A DNA stretch of 59,717 nt from assembly GCA_019113745.1 (NCBI GenBank), contig DXGV01000040.1, positions 1 through 59,717 on the forward strand, written 5' to 3'. Source of the stretch: Candidatus Blautia intestinavium (GTDB taxonomy: Bacteria > Bacillota > Clostridia > Lachnospirales > Lachnospiraceae). Shown here in pieces: positions 18,093 through 26,881 of the stretch (within the stretch, counting starts at the first letter, position 1; each line of letters begins with the position of its first letter). The notes below the pieces were generated by a model. That model made no database searches, had not been told where the DNA came from, and saw nothing but the letters and a program-made list of their open reading frames with translations. The position numbers were made by a program, and so were the translations under genes.

Positions 18093-19127
18093 CTACTGGT
18101 TCAGCAGCCTTTTTTCGTATTCGTCAAAATCATATTCCCGCTGCTGGAAATTATTAAAGCGGTTATTGGAAGCAGACGTCTGTTTCTGCGGTTTTTTGTC
18201 CTGGCGGCGCTTCTTGTGTTCGGCGTCAAGCGCGCGGACGTCCTCCAGGCTTGTTACCTGCTTCTTCTTCCAGCCTTCCAGTATCTTATCGGTATACTGA
18301 AAGCTGGCCTGTCCTGTCTGCAAGACTGTCCTGCTGCATGCCTCCTGGATGATCTCCATGGAAAAACCGTATGTTTTCAGCCAGGTATCCATCAGCGTGA
18401 TCTCTGTTTCCACAGGACTGCGGTTGGTTATGCCAAGCGCCTTCAGGATCGTATAATACTCCCGGCTGTACCGCGCGTTGGCTTTTTTTGCGTCGGATAC
18501 GGTAGATATGCCTTCTCCGGCCCAGGCCAGGGCGACAGTCTCAATATAACGGATACTTTTATGGCTGCGGCTTACGCAGTATTCGATAAGGTATTCGATA
18601 AGATCTGTGGAAAACCCAAGTCCGTCGTAGAAAAACAGGATTTTCTGTATTTCTGTCGGAGATAAAGTTTTTCCCAGATACTGCTCCGCAATATAAAGAA
18701 GCTGGATCATATCCTCGTTCTGTTTCAGCTCCTTTACCCTGTCGGGGGTGAGGGAGAACGACCGGGGATCAGCTTTCGGCTCTGGGGCCGCCGTCTCGGA
18801 GGCAGCTTTTTCTTCTGAAGAAGATCTTTTCTTCGGCGCCAGAATAGTAATGTTGCTTAAAACCCTGTTTTCTGTAAAATCCAGGGCAAGAAGTTCCTGA
18901 CGTGACCAGTACTTCAGGCCGCGCAGGATATCGCGTTCCGTACAGAGCAGGCGGTCGGCCATTTCTTCCAGGCTGAAAGAAACCGGAGAATTGGAAAGTG
19001 TTCGCAGAAGGTAAATATATACTTTTACGAATTCTCCATTTGCCTCCGGCATATAGTCGTCGATAAATATATTTGATAAAAGTGTAGCCTCCTGCCAGGA
19101 GGGATTACTGAGTGTGATCATACCCAT
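18093..19127 (-). CDS. DnaD-domain primosome/replication initiation protein
   Basis: 344 residues. The N-terminal winged-helix part (about 30-100) has FVKVYIYLLRTLSNSPVSFS followed by LEEMADRLLCTERDILRGLKYW. After a charged linker come two DnaD/DnaB_2 modules: LSPTEIQKILFFYDGLGFSTD (about 157-177) and a second near 225-290 that ends with the EGWKKKQV-type tail, the family signature. With DnaI next door it corresponds to DnaB/DnaD of Bacillus, which bring the helicase to DnaA-opened origins. It is first in its operon and faces a DnaA-box cluster. Confidence 0.85.
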   Translation of the reverse strand: MGMITLSNPSWQEATLLSNIFIDDYMPEANGEFVKVYIYLLRTLSNSPVSFSLEEMADRLLCTERDILRGLKYWSRQELLALDFTENRVLSNITILAPKKRSSSEEKAASETAAPEPKADPRSFSLTPDRVKELKQNEDMIQLLYIAEQYLGKTLSPTEIQKILFFYDGLGFSTDLIEYLIEYCVSRSHKSIRYIETVALAWAGEGISTVSDAKKANARYSREYYTILKALGITNRSPVETEITLMDTWLKTYGFSMEIIQEACSRTVLQTGQASFQYTDKILEGWKKKQVTSLEDVRALDAEHKKRRQDKKPQKQTSASNNRFNNFQQREYDFDEYEKRLLNQ

Positions 19128-19207
19128 ACTTCTTCGCTCGCTTTCTGAAACAGACCGGTGGGAGACTGTAAGCAGACTCCTTTTAATCGTACCTTAACGC
19201 TAACGCT

Positions 19208-19236
19208 AGTATAGCATAAGATTTTTCAAATGAGAA
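19208..19236 (-). promoter_or_regulatory. Promoter of the dnaD-dnaI-prs operon
   Basis: On the minus strand, TATACT (complement of 19208-19213) is preceded by TGC, giving an extended -10. A weak -35 TTCTCA (19231-19236) lies 17 bases away. DnaA boxes begin 37 bases upstream of the -35. Confidence 0.55.
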
Positions 19237-19272
19237 TAGGCTATTTTTTATGCGATTCTTTCCACATAGATG

Positions 19273-19467
19273 TGTGGAAAATGTGGATAATGTGGATAAT
19301 AAAAAGTCGGCAAGATTATGCGCAACCGCGTAAAACAGCGGAAATTGTTATAAATCCGTAAAATATCAGTAAAAACGCTGTGGAATTATGTCGAGCAATG
19401 CAGACAAAAAAATCCACATGTCATGCACGAAAAAGAATGTGCATAAACATGTGGATAATGTGGATAA
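19273..19467. repeat. DnaA-box cluster between murC and dnaD
   Basis: Three abutting 9-mers read TGTGGAAAA (19273-19281), TGTGGATAA (19282-19290) and TGTGGATAA (19291-19299). Two more abutting TGTGGATAA copies lie at 19450-19458 and 19459-19467, touching the murC stop codon. TGTGGATAA is the exact complement of the DnaA box TTATCCACA. Between them is a nested inverted repeat (ATCCACATGT 19412-19421 with ACATGTGGAT 19447-19456; ATGCAC with GTGCAT inside). The 340-base gap 19128-19467 contains no gene. Confidence 0.8.
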
Positions 19468-20847
19468 CTATTTGCCGAGAAGCTGTTCTCCAATGTTTAC
19501 AACGTCTCCGGCGCCCATAGTTATCAACAGGTCACCCTGTGTACAATTTTCCAGTAAAAAATTTTCGATTTCATCAAAGGTGGGGAAATATTCGCAGGGA
19601 GTCCCCAGCGCCGCGATGTCTTTCTGCAGGTCTTCCGAGGAAATTCCCAGAGTATCCGTTTCCCTGGCCGCGTAAATATCCGCAAGGACCACATGATCAG
19701 CCAGAGACAGTGCGGCGGCAAATTCCGGCATAAGAGCCTTGGTACGGGTATATGTATGAGGCTGGAACACGCACCATATTTTCTTGTGGGGATAATTTTG
19801 GGCAGCATGGAGAGTCGCCCGGATTTCCGTGGGATGGTGCGCGTAATCGTCAATAATGGTAACTCCCGCCACAGTTCCTTTATACTGGAAGCGGCGGTCC
19901 GTGCCGGTAAAGCTTTCCAGGCCCCTGGCGATCACTTCCCAGGGAAGATCAAGGACGCGTCCGGCGGCAATGGAAGCAAGGGCATTGGATACATTGTGGA
20001 TCCCCGGTACCTTCAGAGAGCAGACTCCAAGGGGAGCGCCCTGGTAATTTACGGTAAAGGAGGCGTGTCCATACTGGTCGTAGGTAATATCGGACGCTGT
20101 GTAATCGGCGCTGTCTGTAAGACTGTAGGTGATCACCCGGCAGGGAAGATCTTCTATAACAGAGAGGTATTCCGGCGTGTCGGCATTGATGATCAGCGTA
20201 CCGTCTCCGGGAAGAAGCTGCGCGAATTTCCGGAACGAGCGGCGGATATCCTCAATATCTTTAAAGAAATCAAGATGATCTGCGTCTATATTCAGGATAA
20301 TGCCGATAGTTGGGAAAAAACTTAAAAAGCTGTTGGTATATTCGCAGGCTTCAGTCAGGAAAACCTCGGAATTTCCCACGCGGATATTGCCTCCTATTGC
20401 GGGAAGGATCCCCCCTACGCTGATCGTGGGATCGCACTCTCCTTTTAAAAGGATATGAGAAAGCATGGAGGTTGTGGTGGTTTTTCCGTGTGTTCCCGCT
20501 ACCGCTATGGAAGTATGGTAGTTGCGCATGATCTGACCCAGCAGTTCTGCTCTTGTAAGCATGGGAAGCCCTTTTTCCTTTGCGCAGGCAAATTCCGGAT
20601 TGTCCGGATGAATGGCTGCGGTGTAAACCACGGCCTGAACGGAATCGCCGATATTGGAAGCGCGTTGGCCATAATAGATTTTTGCCCCTCTTTTTTCGAG
20701 GGCATCTGTCAGAGGACTTTCTTTGGAGTCGGAACCGGAAATCTGAAATCCCTCTTCCAGAAGGATTTCGGCCAGACCGCTCATACTGATGCCGCCGATC
20801 CCGATAAAATGAACAGCGATGGGTTTGTGAAAATCTATTTGATACAT
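19468..20847 (-). CDS. murC: UDP-N-acetylmuramate--L-alanine ligase
   Basis: About 459 residues. I take the ATG at 20847, preceded by AAGGAG, over the upstream ATG at 20895. MurC adds L-alanine to UDP-MurNAc, the first peptide step of peptidoglycan. Motifs are HFIGIGGISMSGLAEI (about 10-25), the ATP loop GTHGKTTTTSML (about 112-123), TEACEYTNSFL, DDYAHHPTEIRA (about 338-349) and a C-terminal GAGDV. Length is typical. It is a single minus-strand gene with its stop touching a DnaA box. Confidence 0.96.
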   Translation of the reverse strand: MYQIDFHKPIAVHFIGIGGISMSGLAEILLEEGFQISGSDSKESPLTDALEKRGAKIYYGQRASNIGDSVQAVVYTAAIHPDNPEFACAKEKGLPMLTRAELLGQIMRNYHTSIAVAGTHGKTTTTSMLSHILLKGECDPTISVGGILPAIGGNIRVGNSEVFLTEACEYTNSFLSFFPTIGIILNIDADHLDFFKDIEDIRRSFRKFAQLLPGDGTLIINADTPEYLSVIEDLPCRVITYSLTDSADYTASDITYDQYGHASFTVNYQGAPLGVCSLKVPGIHNVSNALASIAAGRVLDLPWEVIARGLESFTGTDRRFQYKGTVAGVTIIDDYAHHPTEIRATLHAAQNYPHKKIWCVFQPHTYTRTKALMPEFAAALSLADHVVLADIYAARETDTLGISSEDLQKDIAALGTPCEYFPTFDEIENFLLENCTQGDLLITMGAGDVVNIGEQLLGK

Positions 20848-20940
20848 ATGAGAATCTCCTTGGTATTTTATTTTGTTTTGCTGAAAACTATTCATATTTG
20901 CTATATGCTGTGCGACAGATATATAAATATGTATATATTT

Positions 20941-20969
20941 ATTATACCTCCATCGGGCTAAAATGAAAA
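20941..20969 (-). promoter_or_regulatory. Possible murC promoter
   Basis: On the minus strand a perfect TATAAT (complement of 20941-20946) and a weak -35 TTTTCA (20964-20969) are 17 bases apart, about 90 bases before the murC ATG. Confidence 0.45.
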
Positions 20970-21139
20970 GGGCAATATATTGTGGGAGAAATATATAATA
21001 CGCACAAAAGATTGTATATATTTTGAGATTTTATATACAAAATATATAATAAAAAAGAGAAAAATAAATTCGGCAATTCTAAAATATGTGCAATAATGAT
21101 ATAAAAAGTGAAGTTTGAGCAAAATTATTATAAAAAATG
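20970..21139. other. AT-rich spacer between murC and glgC
   Basis: Part of a 408-base gene-free stretch (20848-21255). It is very AT-rich, with repeated ATATATAA words and an inverted repeat TTGTATAT (21012-21019) / ATATACAA (21033-21040). I see no gene and no known regulatory motif. Confidence 0.5.
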
Positions 21140-21168
21140 TTCACTATTCTGGTAAAGTATGTTATAAT
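21140..21168 (+). promoter_or_regulatory. Sigma-A promoter of glgCD
   Basis: TTCACT (21140-21145), a 17-base spacer and perfect TATAAT (21163-21168), giving a leader of about 80 bases. Confidence 0.65.
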
Positions 21169-21255
21169 CAAAAATCATATCCCATTTATCAGCCGCTTTT
21201 TCGCCGGCAATGGGAAAAAGATTGAAAAGTATAACATACAAGGGGTGAGTGCAAG

Positions 21256-22533
21256 ATGATTAAGAAAGAAATGATTGCCATGCTTCTTGCAGGCGGTCAG
21301 GGCAGCAGACTTGGTGTGTTGACAGAGAAGGTTGCAAAACCGGCTGTCGCTTTTGGCGGGAAATACCGCATTATTGATTTTCCCTTAAGCAACTGTATTA
21401 ATTCCGGTATAGATACAGTAGGCGTCCTGACGCAGTACCAGCCTTTGCGCCTGAATACGCATATCGGTATCGGTATTCCGTGGGATCTGGACCGGAACGA
21501 GGGCGGAGTTACAGTTCTCCCTCCTTACGAAAAAAGTACGAACAGCGAATGGTACACCGGAACAGCCAATGCGATCTTCCAGAATCTTGATTATATGGAG
21601 CAGTATCATCCTGACTATGTTCTGATCCTGTCAGGAGATCATATCTATAAGATGGATTATGAAGTGATGCTGGACTTCCACAAGGCGAATAAGGCGGATA
21701 TCACTATTGCATGTATGCCGGTTCCCATTGAGGAGGCAAGCCGTTTCGGAATTATGGTAACAGACGGGACGGGCCGTATTACAGAATTTGAAGAAAAACC
21801 GGAAAAGCCCAGCAGCAACCTTGCATCTATGGGGATTTATATTTTCAGCTGGCAGGTGCTGAAAGACGCTCTGGTCGCTCTGAAAAGCCAGATGAACTGT
21901 GATTTCGGCAAGCATATTCTTCCATATTGCAAGGAGCGGGGGCAGAGGCTTTTTGCCTACGAATATAACGGCTACTGGAAAGATGTGGGAACGCTGGGCT
22001 CCTATTGGGAAGCGAATATGGAGCTGATCGATATTATCCCGGAATTTAATCTGTATGAGGAATTCTGGAAGATCTATACAAAAGGAGATATCATCCCTCC
22101 CCAGTATGTCTCTGCGGACGCGGTGACGGACAGATGTCTGATCGGCGAAGGAGCGGAAATATACGGAGAGGTGCATCATTCTATCATAGGTCCCAATGTT
22201 GTGATCGGGAAGGGCTGTGTGATACGGGATTCGATCATTATGCGCAATTCCACAGTGGGCGAGGGTACCGTCATGGATAAATCTATCGTGGCGGAAGATG
22301 TCGTCATCGGAAAGAATGTGGTCCTGGGCTGCGGAGAAGAGGCGCCCAATGTGCTGAAGCCGGCCGTATATTCTTTCGGCATTGCCACTGTAGGAGAGAA
22401 GAGCTATATTCCGGACGGCGTCCGGATTGGAAAAAATACGGCGATATCCGGCGTTACAAAGCCGGAAGATTATCCCGAGGGCAGGCTGGAAAGCGGACGG
22501 GTAATAAAGGCAAAGGACGGTGATAAGGCATGA
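21256..22533 (+). CDS. glgC: Glucose-1-phosphate adenylyltransferase, catalytic subunit
   Basis: A 425-residue ADP-glucose pyrophosphorylase. It makes ADP-glucose from glucose-1-phosphate and ATP, the committed glycogen step. The N-terminal motif [20 protein letters not shown] (about 11-30) with AGGxGxRL is intact, [10 protein letters not shown] (about 125-134) holds the metal aspartate, and FEEKP (about 177-181) the sugar-phosphate lysine. The C-terminal third is a left-handed helix domain with hexapeptide repeats (about 295-390). It overlaps glgD by four bases. Confidence 0.96.
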   Translation: MIKKEMIAMLLAGGQGSRLGVLTEKVAKPAVAFGGKYRIIDFPLSNCINSGIDTVGVLTQYQPLRLNTHIGIGIPWDLDRNEGGVTVLPPYEKSTNSEWYTGTANAIFQNLDYMEQYHPDYVLILSGDHIYKMDYEVMLDFHKANKADITIACMPVPIEEASRFGIMVTDGTGRITEFEEKPEKPSSNLASMGIYIFSWQVLKDALVALKSQMNCDFGKHILPYCKERGQRLFAYEYNGYWKDVGTLGSYWEANMELIDIIPEFNLYEEFWKIYTKGDIIPPQYVSADAVTDRCLIGEGAEIYGEVHHSIIGPNVVIGKGCVIRDSIIMRNSTVGEGTVMDKSIVAEDVVIGKNVVLGCGEEAPNVLKPAVYSFGIATVGEKSYIPDGVRIGKNTAISGVTKPEDYPEGRLESGRVIKAKDGDKA

Positions 22534-23648
22534 GAGCGCTTGGGATCATTCTTGCAGGAGGAAACAACAACCGGATGAGGGAGCTGTCGAATAAGAGGGC
22601 GATCGCGGCCATGCCGGTAGCCGGCAGCTACAGAGCCATCGACTTTGCCCTCAGCAATATGGCGAATTCCCATATTCAGAAAGTGGCTGTGCTTACCCAG
22701 TATAACGCCCGGTCGCTGAATGAGCATCTGAGTTCCTCGAAATGGTGGGATTTTGGAAGAAAGCAGGGCGGGCTGTATGTGTTTACGCCGACGATCACCA
22801 AGGAAAACAGTCTGTGGTACCAGGGTACGGCGGACGCTATTTACCAGAATATTTCCTTTTTGAAAAACAGCCATGAGCCTTATGTGGTGATTGCTTCAGG
22901 AGACGGCATCTACAAAATGGATTATAATAAGGTGCTGGAATTTCATATCGCCAAGAGAGCGGATATCACCGTGGTATGCACCACATGCAGGGATCAGGCG
23001 GAAGTGGAGCGGTTCGGCGTGCTTCGGATGAACGACGACTGCCGGATAGAGGAATTTGAGGAGAAACCTATCGTATCCTCCTACAACACAGTATCCACCG
23101 GGATTTATGTGGTGCGCAGGCGGCAGTTGATCGAGCTGATAGAGAGAGCGGCCCAGGAGGGCAGAAATGATTTTGTCAACGATATTCTCATCCGTTATAA
23201 GAACCTGAAACGGATCTATGGCTATAAAACAGACGCCTACTGGAGCAATATTTCTACTGCGGAATCTTATTACCGGACGAATATGGATTTCCTGAAACCG
23301 GAAATAAGAAATTATTTCTTCAAGCAGGAGCCTTTTATTAAGACGAAGATAGATGATCTTCCGCCGGCGAAATATAACCCCGGCGCAGTTGTGAAGAACA
23401 GTCTTGTTGCCAGTGGCTGTATTATAAACGGAGTGGTGGAAAATTCGATTCTGTTTAAAGATGTATTTGTGGGCAACGGCTGTGTGATCAAAAATTCTGT
23501 GATTCTCAATGATGTTTATATAGGGGATAATACCCGTATTGAAAATTGTATCGTTGAGAGCCGCGATACGATTCGGGCGGATTCCGAATTCTGCGGCGAC
23601 GGCGATGTAAAAATCGTCGTAGAAAAAAATGAGAGATATGTGCTTTAA
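22530..23648 (+). CDS. glgD: GlgD, regulatory paralogue of ADP-glucose pyrophosphorylase
   Basis: 372 residues, similar to GlgC but with changed active-site motifs. [21 protein letters not shown] (from about residue 6) replaces the GxGxRL loop, and [10 protein letters not shown] (about 125) replaces [10 protein letters not shown]. In Firmicutes GlgD forms a hetero-oligomer with GlgC and raises its activity. The ATGA overlap with glgC indicates translational coupling and balanced production. A C-terminal beta-helix repeat region (about 285-355) is present. Confidence 0.93.
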   Translation: MRALGIILAGGNNNRMRELSNKRAIAAMPVAGSYRAIDFALSNMANSHIQKVAVLTQYNARSLNEHLSSSKWWDFGRKQGGLYVFTPTITKENSLWYQGTADAIYQNISFLKNSHEPYVVIASGDGIYKMDYNKVLEFHIAKRADITVVCTTCRDQAEVERFGVLRMNDDCRIEEFEEKPIVSSYNTVSTGIYVVRRRQLIELIERAAQEGRNDFVNDILIRYKNLKRIYGYKTDAYWSNISTAESYYRTNMDFLKPEIRNYFFKQEPFIKTKIDDLPPAKYNPGAVVKNSLVASGCIINGVVENSILFKDVFVGNGCVIKNSVILNDVYIGDNTRIENCIVESRDTIRADSEFCGDGDVKIVVEKNERYVL

Positions 23649-23709
23649 GAAACAGATATCCCGCCGGAGCGGACAGGACACATATCTGAAATGAAAGGGG
23701 CAGAAAAAG

Positions 23710-24003
23710 ATGAATATTACAGATGTACGTGTGAGAAAAGTTGCGAAAGAAGGTAAAATGAAGGCTGTGGTTTCCATCACCATCGACGACGAATTTGTTG
23801 TTCACGACATTAAGGTGATCGAAGGGGAAAAGGGCCTGTTTATCGCAATGCCCAGCCGCAAGGCTACGGACGGCGAATACCGCGACATTGCACATCCCAT
23901 CAATTCTGTAACGAGAGACAGGATACAGAAAATGATTCTTGACAAATATCAGGATGTTATGGCTGAAGAGACGGACATACAGGATGAGGCAGCGGCAGAA
24001 TAA
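23710..24003 (+). CDS. spoVG: Septation/sporulation regulator SpoVG
   Basis: 97 residues, beginning [11 protein letters not shown], with the conserved core FIAMPSRK (about 51-58) and YRDIAHPIN (about 64-72). SpoVG is a small site-specific nucleic-acid-binding protein affecting septation, capsule and sporulation genes. AAAGGGGCAG precedes the ATG. It lies 61 bases after glgD and is followed by a terminator, so it may be read with glgCD or from its own promoter. Confidence 0.95.
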   Translation: MNITDVRVRKVAKEGKMKAVVSITIDDEFVVHDIKVIEGEKGLFIAMPSRKATDGEYRDIAHPINSVTRDRIQKMILDKYQDVMAEETDIQDEAAAE

Positions 24004-24052
24004 CACCGGATATCTGTAATAAAAATGCAATGAATGTAATGAATTAGTAAAA

Positions 24053-24100
24053 GAAAGACTCTGGAGAAGAAAAAATGGGCTTCCAGAGCCTTTCTTTTTT
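24053..24100 (+). terminator. spoVG terminator
   Basis: GAAAG (24053-24057) and CTCTGGA (24059-24065) pair with TCCAGAG (24082-24088) and CTTTC (24090-24094), followed by six T. Confidence 0.75.
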
Positions 24101-24116
24101 GCGTTCAAATGGTAAA

Positions 24117-24133
24117 TGTTACATACTTGTTAC
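24117..24133 (+). promoter_or_regulatory. WalR (YycF) box match
   Basis: TGTTAC-ATACT-TGTTAC matches the WalR consensus TGTWAH-N5-TGTWAH at all constrained positions. It ends 18 bases before the -35 of a wall-hydrolase-type gene, a usual activator position. WalRK controls cell-wall hydrolases such as CwlO and YocH in Bacillus. Confidence 0.6.
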
Positions 24134-24151
24134 AGAAATGAAATAAAAGTG

Positions 24152-24179
24152 TTGATTTTTTACAAAAATATGTTATACT
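24152..24179 (+). promoter_or_regulatory. Sigma-A promoter of the 3D-domain gene
   Basis: TTGATT (24152-24157), a 16-base spacer and TATACT (24174-24179), 31 bases before the ATG. Confidence 0.6.
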
Positions 24180-24210
24180 TGACCCATAATACGTTTATGA
24201 GGTGTTAATT

Positions 24211-25539
24211 ATGAAGATGAAGAAAGTTCTTACACTGCTCCTGACCTGCGTGCTGACCTGCGCTATGGGATCCCCTGTACTGGCTTCCACTCAGGATGAG
24301 ATCGCGGCAGCCCAGGCTCAAAAGCAGGAAGCGCAGGCGGGACTTGCTCAGGCCCAGGCGAACATCAGCAGCCTGGAAAGCAAGAAACAGGAACTGGAAT
24401 CCTATCTGGCGGAACTGGATGCACAATATAATGAACTGACAAACACGATTTCCCAGCTCAGTGTAGAGGCTGCGGAAAAAGAAGAAGAGCTGAAGAATAT
24501 ACAGGCAGAGCTGGAAAAAGCGAAAAAGAAAGCCGAGGATCAGTATGAGGCAATGAAGCTGAGAATCGTCTACATGTATGAAAAAGGCGGAAGCTCCATG
24601 CTGGAAATGCTTCTGTCATCCGAAAACATTGCCGATTTCCTGAATCAGGCGGAAAATATTTCAAAGATTTCCGAATACGACAGAGATATGCTGAAACAGT
24701 ATGAGGCGACACAGAGCAATATTAAAGAACAGGAAGAAAAAGCGGAAGAGGAAGCTTCCTCCATCAATGGCCTTCTTGCGGAGAAAAGCGCGAAACAGCA
24801 GGAAGTACAGACCATGGTGGCGAATACGAACAGCAATATCAGTTCTTATGTAAGCCAGATAAGCGCAAGCCAGGAAGAAGCGAATGCTCTGATGGCTCAG
24901 GTAAACAGCGCGGACAACAGTATCTCCGCCCTGATGCAGCAGGCGGAAGCGGAACAGGCCGCTGCGGAGCAGGCTGAAGCAGAAGCAGCAGCCCAGGAAG
25001 AAGCTGCCAGGGAGGAACAGGCCCAGGCCGAAAGTACAGAAGAAACCGTATCAGAAGAAACTTCTGAGGAAACAGCGGATCTTCCGGAATTTGATCCGGA
25101 AACAGATACAACGGAATCTGAAAGCAGCTCTACAAGCAGCGACGTTATTGTAGAAGAGGCGGAAGAGGAGTACACGGAACCGGAAGTCCAGGAAGAAGAG
25201 ACATATACGGAAGAAGCGGCGGAAGAAACCTCTGACAGCTCGGATTCCTCATCCGGACAGGGTACATATCTTGGAAACTTCATGCTGACAGCTTACTGTA
25301 ACTGCGCGCAGTGCTGCGGAACGGCAGGAAACGCCACAGCCAGCGGGACTATGCCCTCGGCAGGCCGCACAGTGGCAATGTCGGGCGTGCCGTTTGGAAC
25401 ACAGCTTCTGATCAACGGAAATGTTTATACAGTAGAGGATCTGGGAACTCCTTACGGCCATGTGGATATTTACTGTGGAAGTCATGAAGAAGCCCTGAGC
25501 TTTGGTCTGCAGTACGCGGATGTATACCAGTTGAACTAA
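24211..25539 (+). CDS. Secreted coiled-coil and 3D-domain cell-wall protein
   Basis: 442 residues from the ATG at 24211, which has TGAGGTG in front; a GTG nine bases earlier is less likely. A signal peptide (about 1-27, ending near SPVLAST) leads to a long CwlO/PcsB_N-type coiled coil (about 28-245). Then comes an acidic Glu/Ser/Thr linker and a C-terminal 3D domain (about 350-442), with FMLTAYCNCAQCCG and VEDLGTPYGHVDIYC. 3D domains have a double-psi barrel fold related to MltA and probably cut peptidoglycan glycan strands. The WalR-box match upstream supports a wall-remodelling role. It is a single gene between terminators. Confidence 0.88.
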   Translation: MKMKKVLTLLLTCVLTCAMGSPVLASTQDEIAAAQAQKQEAQAGLAQAQANISSLESKKQELESYLAELDAQYNELTNTISQLSVEAAEKEEELKNIQAELEKAKKKAEDQYEAMKLRIVYMYEKGGSSMLEMLLSSENIADFLNQAENISKISEYDRDMLKQYEATQSNIKEQEEKAEEEASSINGLLAEKSAKQQEVQTMVANTNSNISSYVSQISASQEEANALMAQVNSADNSISALMQQAEAEQAAAEQAEAEAAAQEEAAREEQAQAESTEETVSEETSEETADLPEFDPETDTTESESSSTSSDVIVEEAEEEYTEPEVQEEETYTEEAAEETSDSSDSSSGQGTYLGNFMLTAYCNCAQCCGTAGNATASGTMPSAGRTVAMSGVPFGTQLLINGNVYTVEDLGTPYGHVDIYCGSHEEALSFGLQYADVYQLN

Positions 25540-25585
25540 AGCAGGGATTTTTCGGACGCAGATAAAAAGGAACAGACATAAAGAA

Positions 25586-25632
25586 AAAACGGAGAGCGGA
25601 GAGGACATGCCCCTTTTGCTCTCCGTTTTCAT
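25586..25632 (+). terminator. Terminator of the 3D-domain gene
   Basis: AAAACGGAGAGC (25586-25597) pairs perfectly with GCTCTCCGTTTT (25618-25629). The A/T ends make it usable on both strands, so it may also stop the minus-strand tRNA transcript. Confidence 0.85.
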
Positions 25633-25688
25633 TTCAGAGAAAATGTAAATAAAAAACACCGGATATGATCCGATGTTTCTTTCTGAAG

Positions 25689-25762
25689 TCGAAGCGACAG
25701 GATTTGAACCTGCGGCCTCTGCGTCCCGAACGCAGCGCTCTACCAAACTGAGCCACGCTTCG
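25689..25762 (-). tRNA. tRNA-Pro (anticodon CGG)
   Basis: On the minus strand the acceptor stem CGAAGCG pairs with CGCTTCG and the discriminator base is A. The anticodon arm is CTGCG-TTCGGGA-CGCAG, so the anticodon is CGG. The T arm contains GGTTCAAATCC. The gene is 74 bases and CCA is not encoded. Confidence 0.95.
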
Positions 25763-25877
25763 ATCTTATTTACCAGCCGCAACTCGCGACTGCAAAGGTT
25801 ATTATATTCATTTTCCGGTGGTTTGTCAATATCTAAATTTAAATTTTTTTGATTTATTTTTTGAAAGGTTCTCTTTG

Positions 25878-25906
25878 TTGAAATCTCCAGGTGAATACGT
25901 TATACT
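25878..25906 (+). promoter_or_regulatory. Sigma-A promoter of the PduB-like gene
   Basis: TTGAAA (25878-25883), a 17-base spacer and TATACT (25901-25906), with AGAAGGAGAA before the ATG at 25932. The gene therefore looks expressed on its own. Confidence 0.65.
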
Positions 25907-25931
25907 AACGCTATAGAAGAAGGAGAATCCT

Positions 25932-26645
25932 ATGGACGTAAAAAGCATCAGCACACACTGTACAAGAACAGAATTTGTGGGGACTACCGTACTGGATACC
26001 ATCGGTCTGGTGATTTCCGGCATCGACGGCCAGCTTTTAAAAGAAATGAATATAGGCACCCGTTATCACGCGCTGGGACTTTTAAGCTCCCGTACCGGAG
26101 CGGCGGGACAGATCACGGCTGTAGACGATGCTGTAAAAGCCACAAATACAGAAGTCCTGTCCATTGACCTTCCCCGGGATACAAAGGGCTGGGGCGGCCA
26201 CGGCAATTATATTGTGCTCGGAGGAGACGACGTATCCGATGTGCGCCATGCTGTCCAGCTTTCTCTTGAACATACGAAGAAATATGCCGGAGAGCTTTAT
26301 ATCAGCCAGTCCGGACATCTGGAATTTGCCTATTCGGCCAGCGCCGGTCCCGCCATACAGAAGGCCTTCGGGGCAGTTCCGGGAGAAGCCTTCGGTTTTA
26401 TGGCCGGATCTCCTGCGGCCATCGGTCTGGTGATGGCGGATATTGCTGTCAAAGCTTCCGCCGTGAAGATCATACGTTATATGACTCCAAGTATCGGCAC
26501 CAGCCATTCCAACGAGGTGATCCTGGCTTTGTCAGGAGACGCGTCGGCTGTCAAAAACTCCGTCCTTGAGGCGCGTCAGGCCGGCCTGGAGCTGCTGATC
26601 GGAATGGGAAGCTACCCTGACATTCCCGGTACGCCTTATCTATAG
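25932..26645 (+). CDS. PduB/EtuB-like BMC shell protein, orphan
   Basis: A 237-residue tandem-domain bacterial microcompartment (BMC-T) shell protein. TEFVGTTVLDTIGLVISGID (about 13-32), VKATNTEVLSIDLPRDTKG (about 67-85) and GHGNYIVLGGDDVSDV correspond closely to PduB, and a second BMC half starts near residue 130. It matches the short PduB' form: the N-terminal extension of full PduB, which joins shell to core, is absent. Shell trimers form pores in polyhedral organelles. No other shell protein, signature enzyme or regulator lies within the window; neighbours are a tRNA and a PTS operon. It may serve a compartment encoded elsewhere. Confidence 0.85.
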   Translation: MDVKSISTHCTRTEFVGTTVLDTIGLVISGIDGQLLKEMNIGTRYHALGLLSSRTGAAGQITAVDDAVKATNTEVLSIDLPRDTKGWGGHGNYIVLGGDDVSDVRHAVQLSLEHTKKYAGELYISQSGHLEFAYSASAGPAIQKAFGAVPGEAFGFMAGSPAAIGLVMADIAVKASAVKIIRYMTPSIGTSHSNEVILALSGDASAVKNSVLEARQAGLELLIGMGSYPDIPGTPYL

Positions 26646-26694
26646 AAAAAATAAACAAAATATAAAAAATATAAACAAAAAATAAATTTTTTGA

Positions 26695-26723
26695 TTGACT
26701 TTATTGTGGCTATTTGCTACAAT
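26695..26723 (+). promoter_or_regulatory. Sigma-A promoter of licT-PTS operon
   Basis: TTGACT (26695-26700), a 17-base spacer and TACAAT (26718-26723), close to consensus, just before the antiterminator site. Confidence 0.7.
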
Positions 26724-26748
26724 GGGGGGGATCAATAAAATAAGCAGC

Positions 26749-26827
26749 GGATTGTTACTGTTAAGCAGGCAAAACCAAATTTTATGAACAGCACTTGTGT
26801 GCGTGTTTGTAAAGTTTGGTTTTTTTA
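26749..26827 (+). promoter_or_regulatory. RAT antiterminator site with overlapping terminator
   Basis: GGATTGTTACTG (26749-26760) and GCAGGCAAAACC (26765-26776) are the two halves of a ribonucleic antiterminator of the LicT/SacT/GlcT class. Its 3' end shares ACC with the start of a terminator stem (ACCAAATTTTA with TAAAGTTTGGT, then seven T). The LicT-type protein encoded next should bind the RAT RNA and block terminator formation when sugar is present. Confidence 0.88.
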
Positions 26828-26881
26828 TTTCTGCGGAAAGTGCTTATTTGAGCAAAGACAATGTCTTTAGGGAAGGTTATT

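Noticed and set aside
19128..19467. Chromosomal origin oriC
   Set aside because: DnaA boxes are present, but dnaA-dnaN and a convincing unwinding element are not. I call it a DnaA-box cluster only.
25249..25782. Minus-strand open frame over the tRNA region
   Set aside because: It spans tRNA-Pro and a terminator and has no ribosome site; it is a chance frame.
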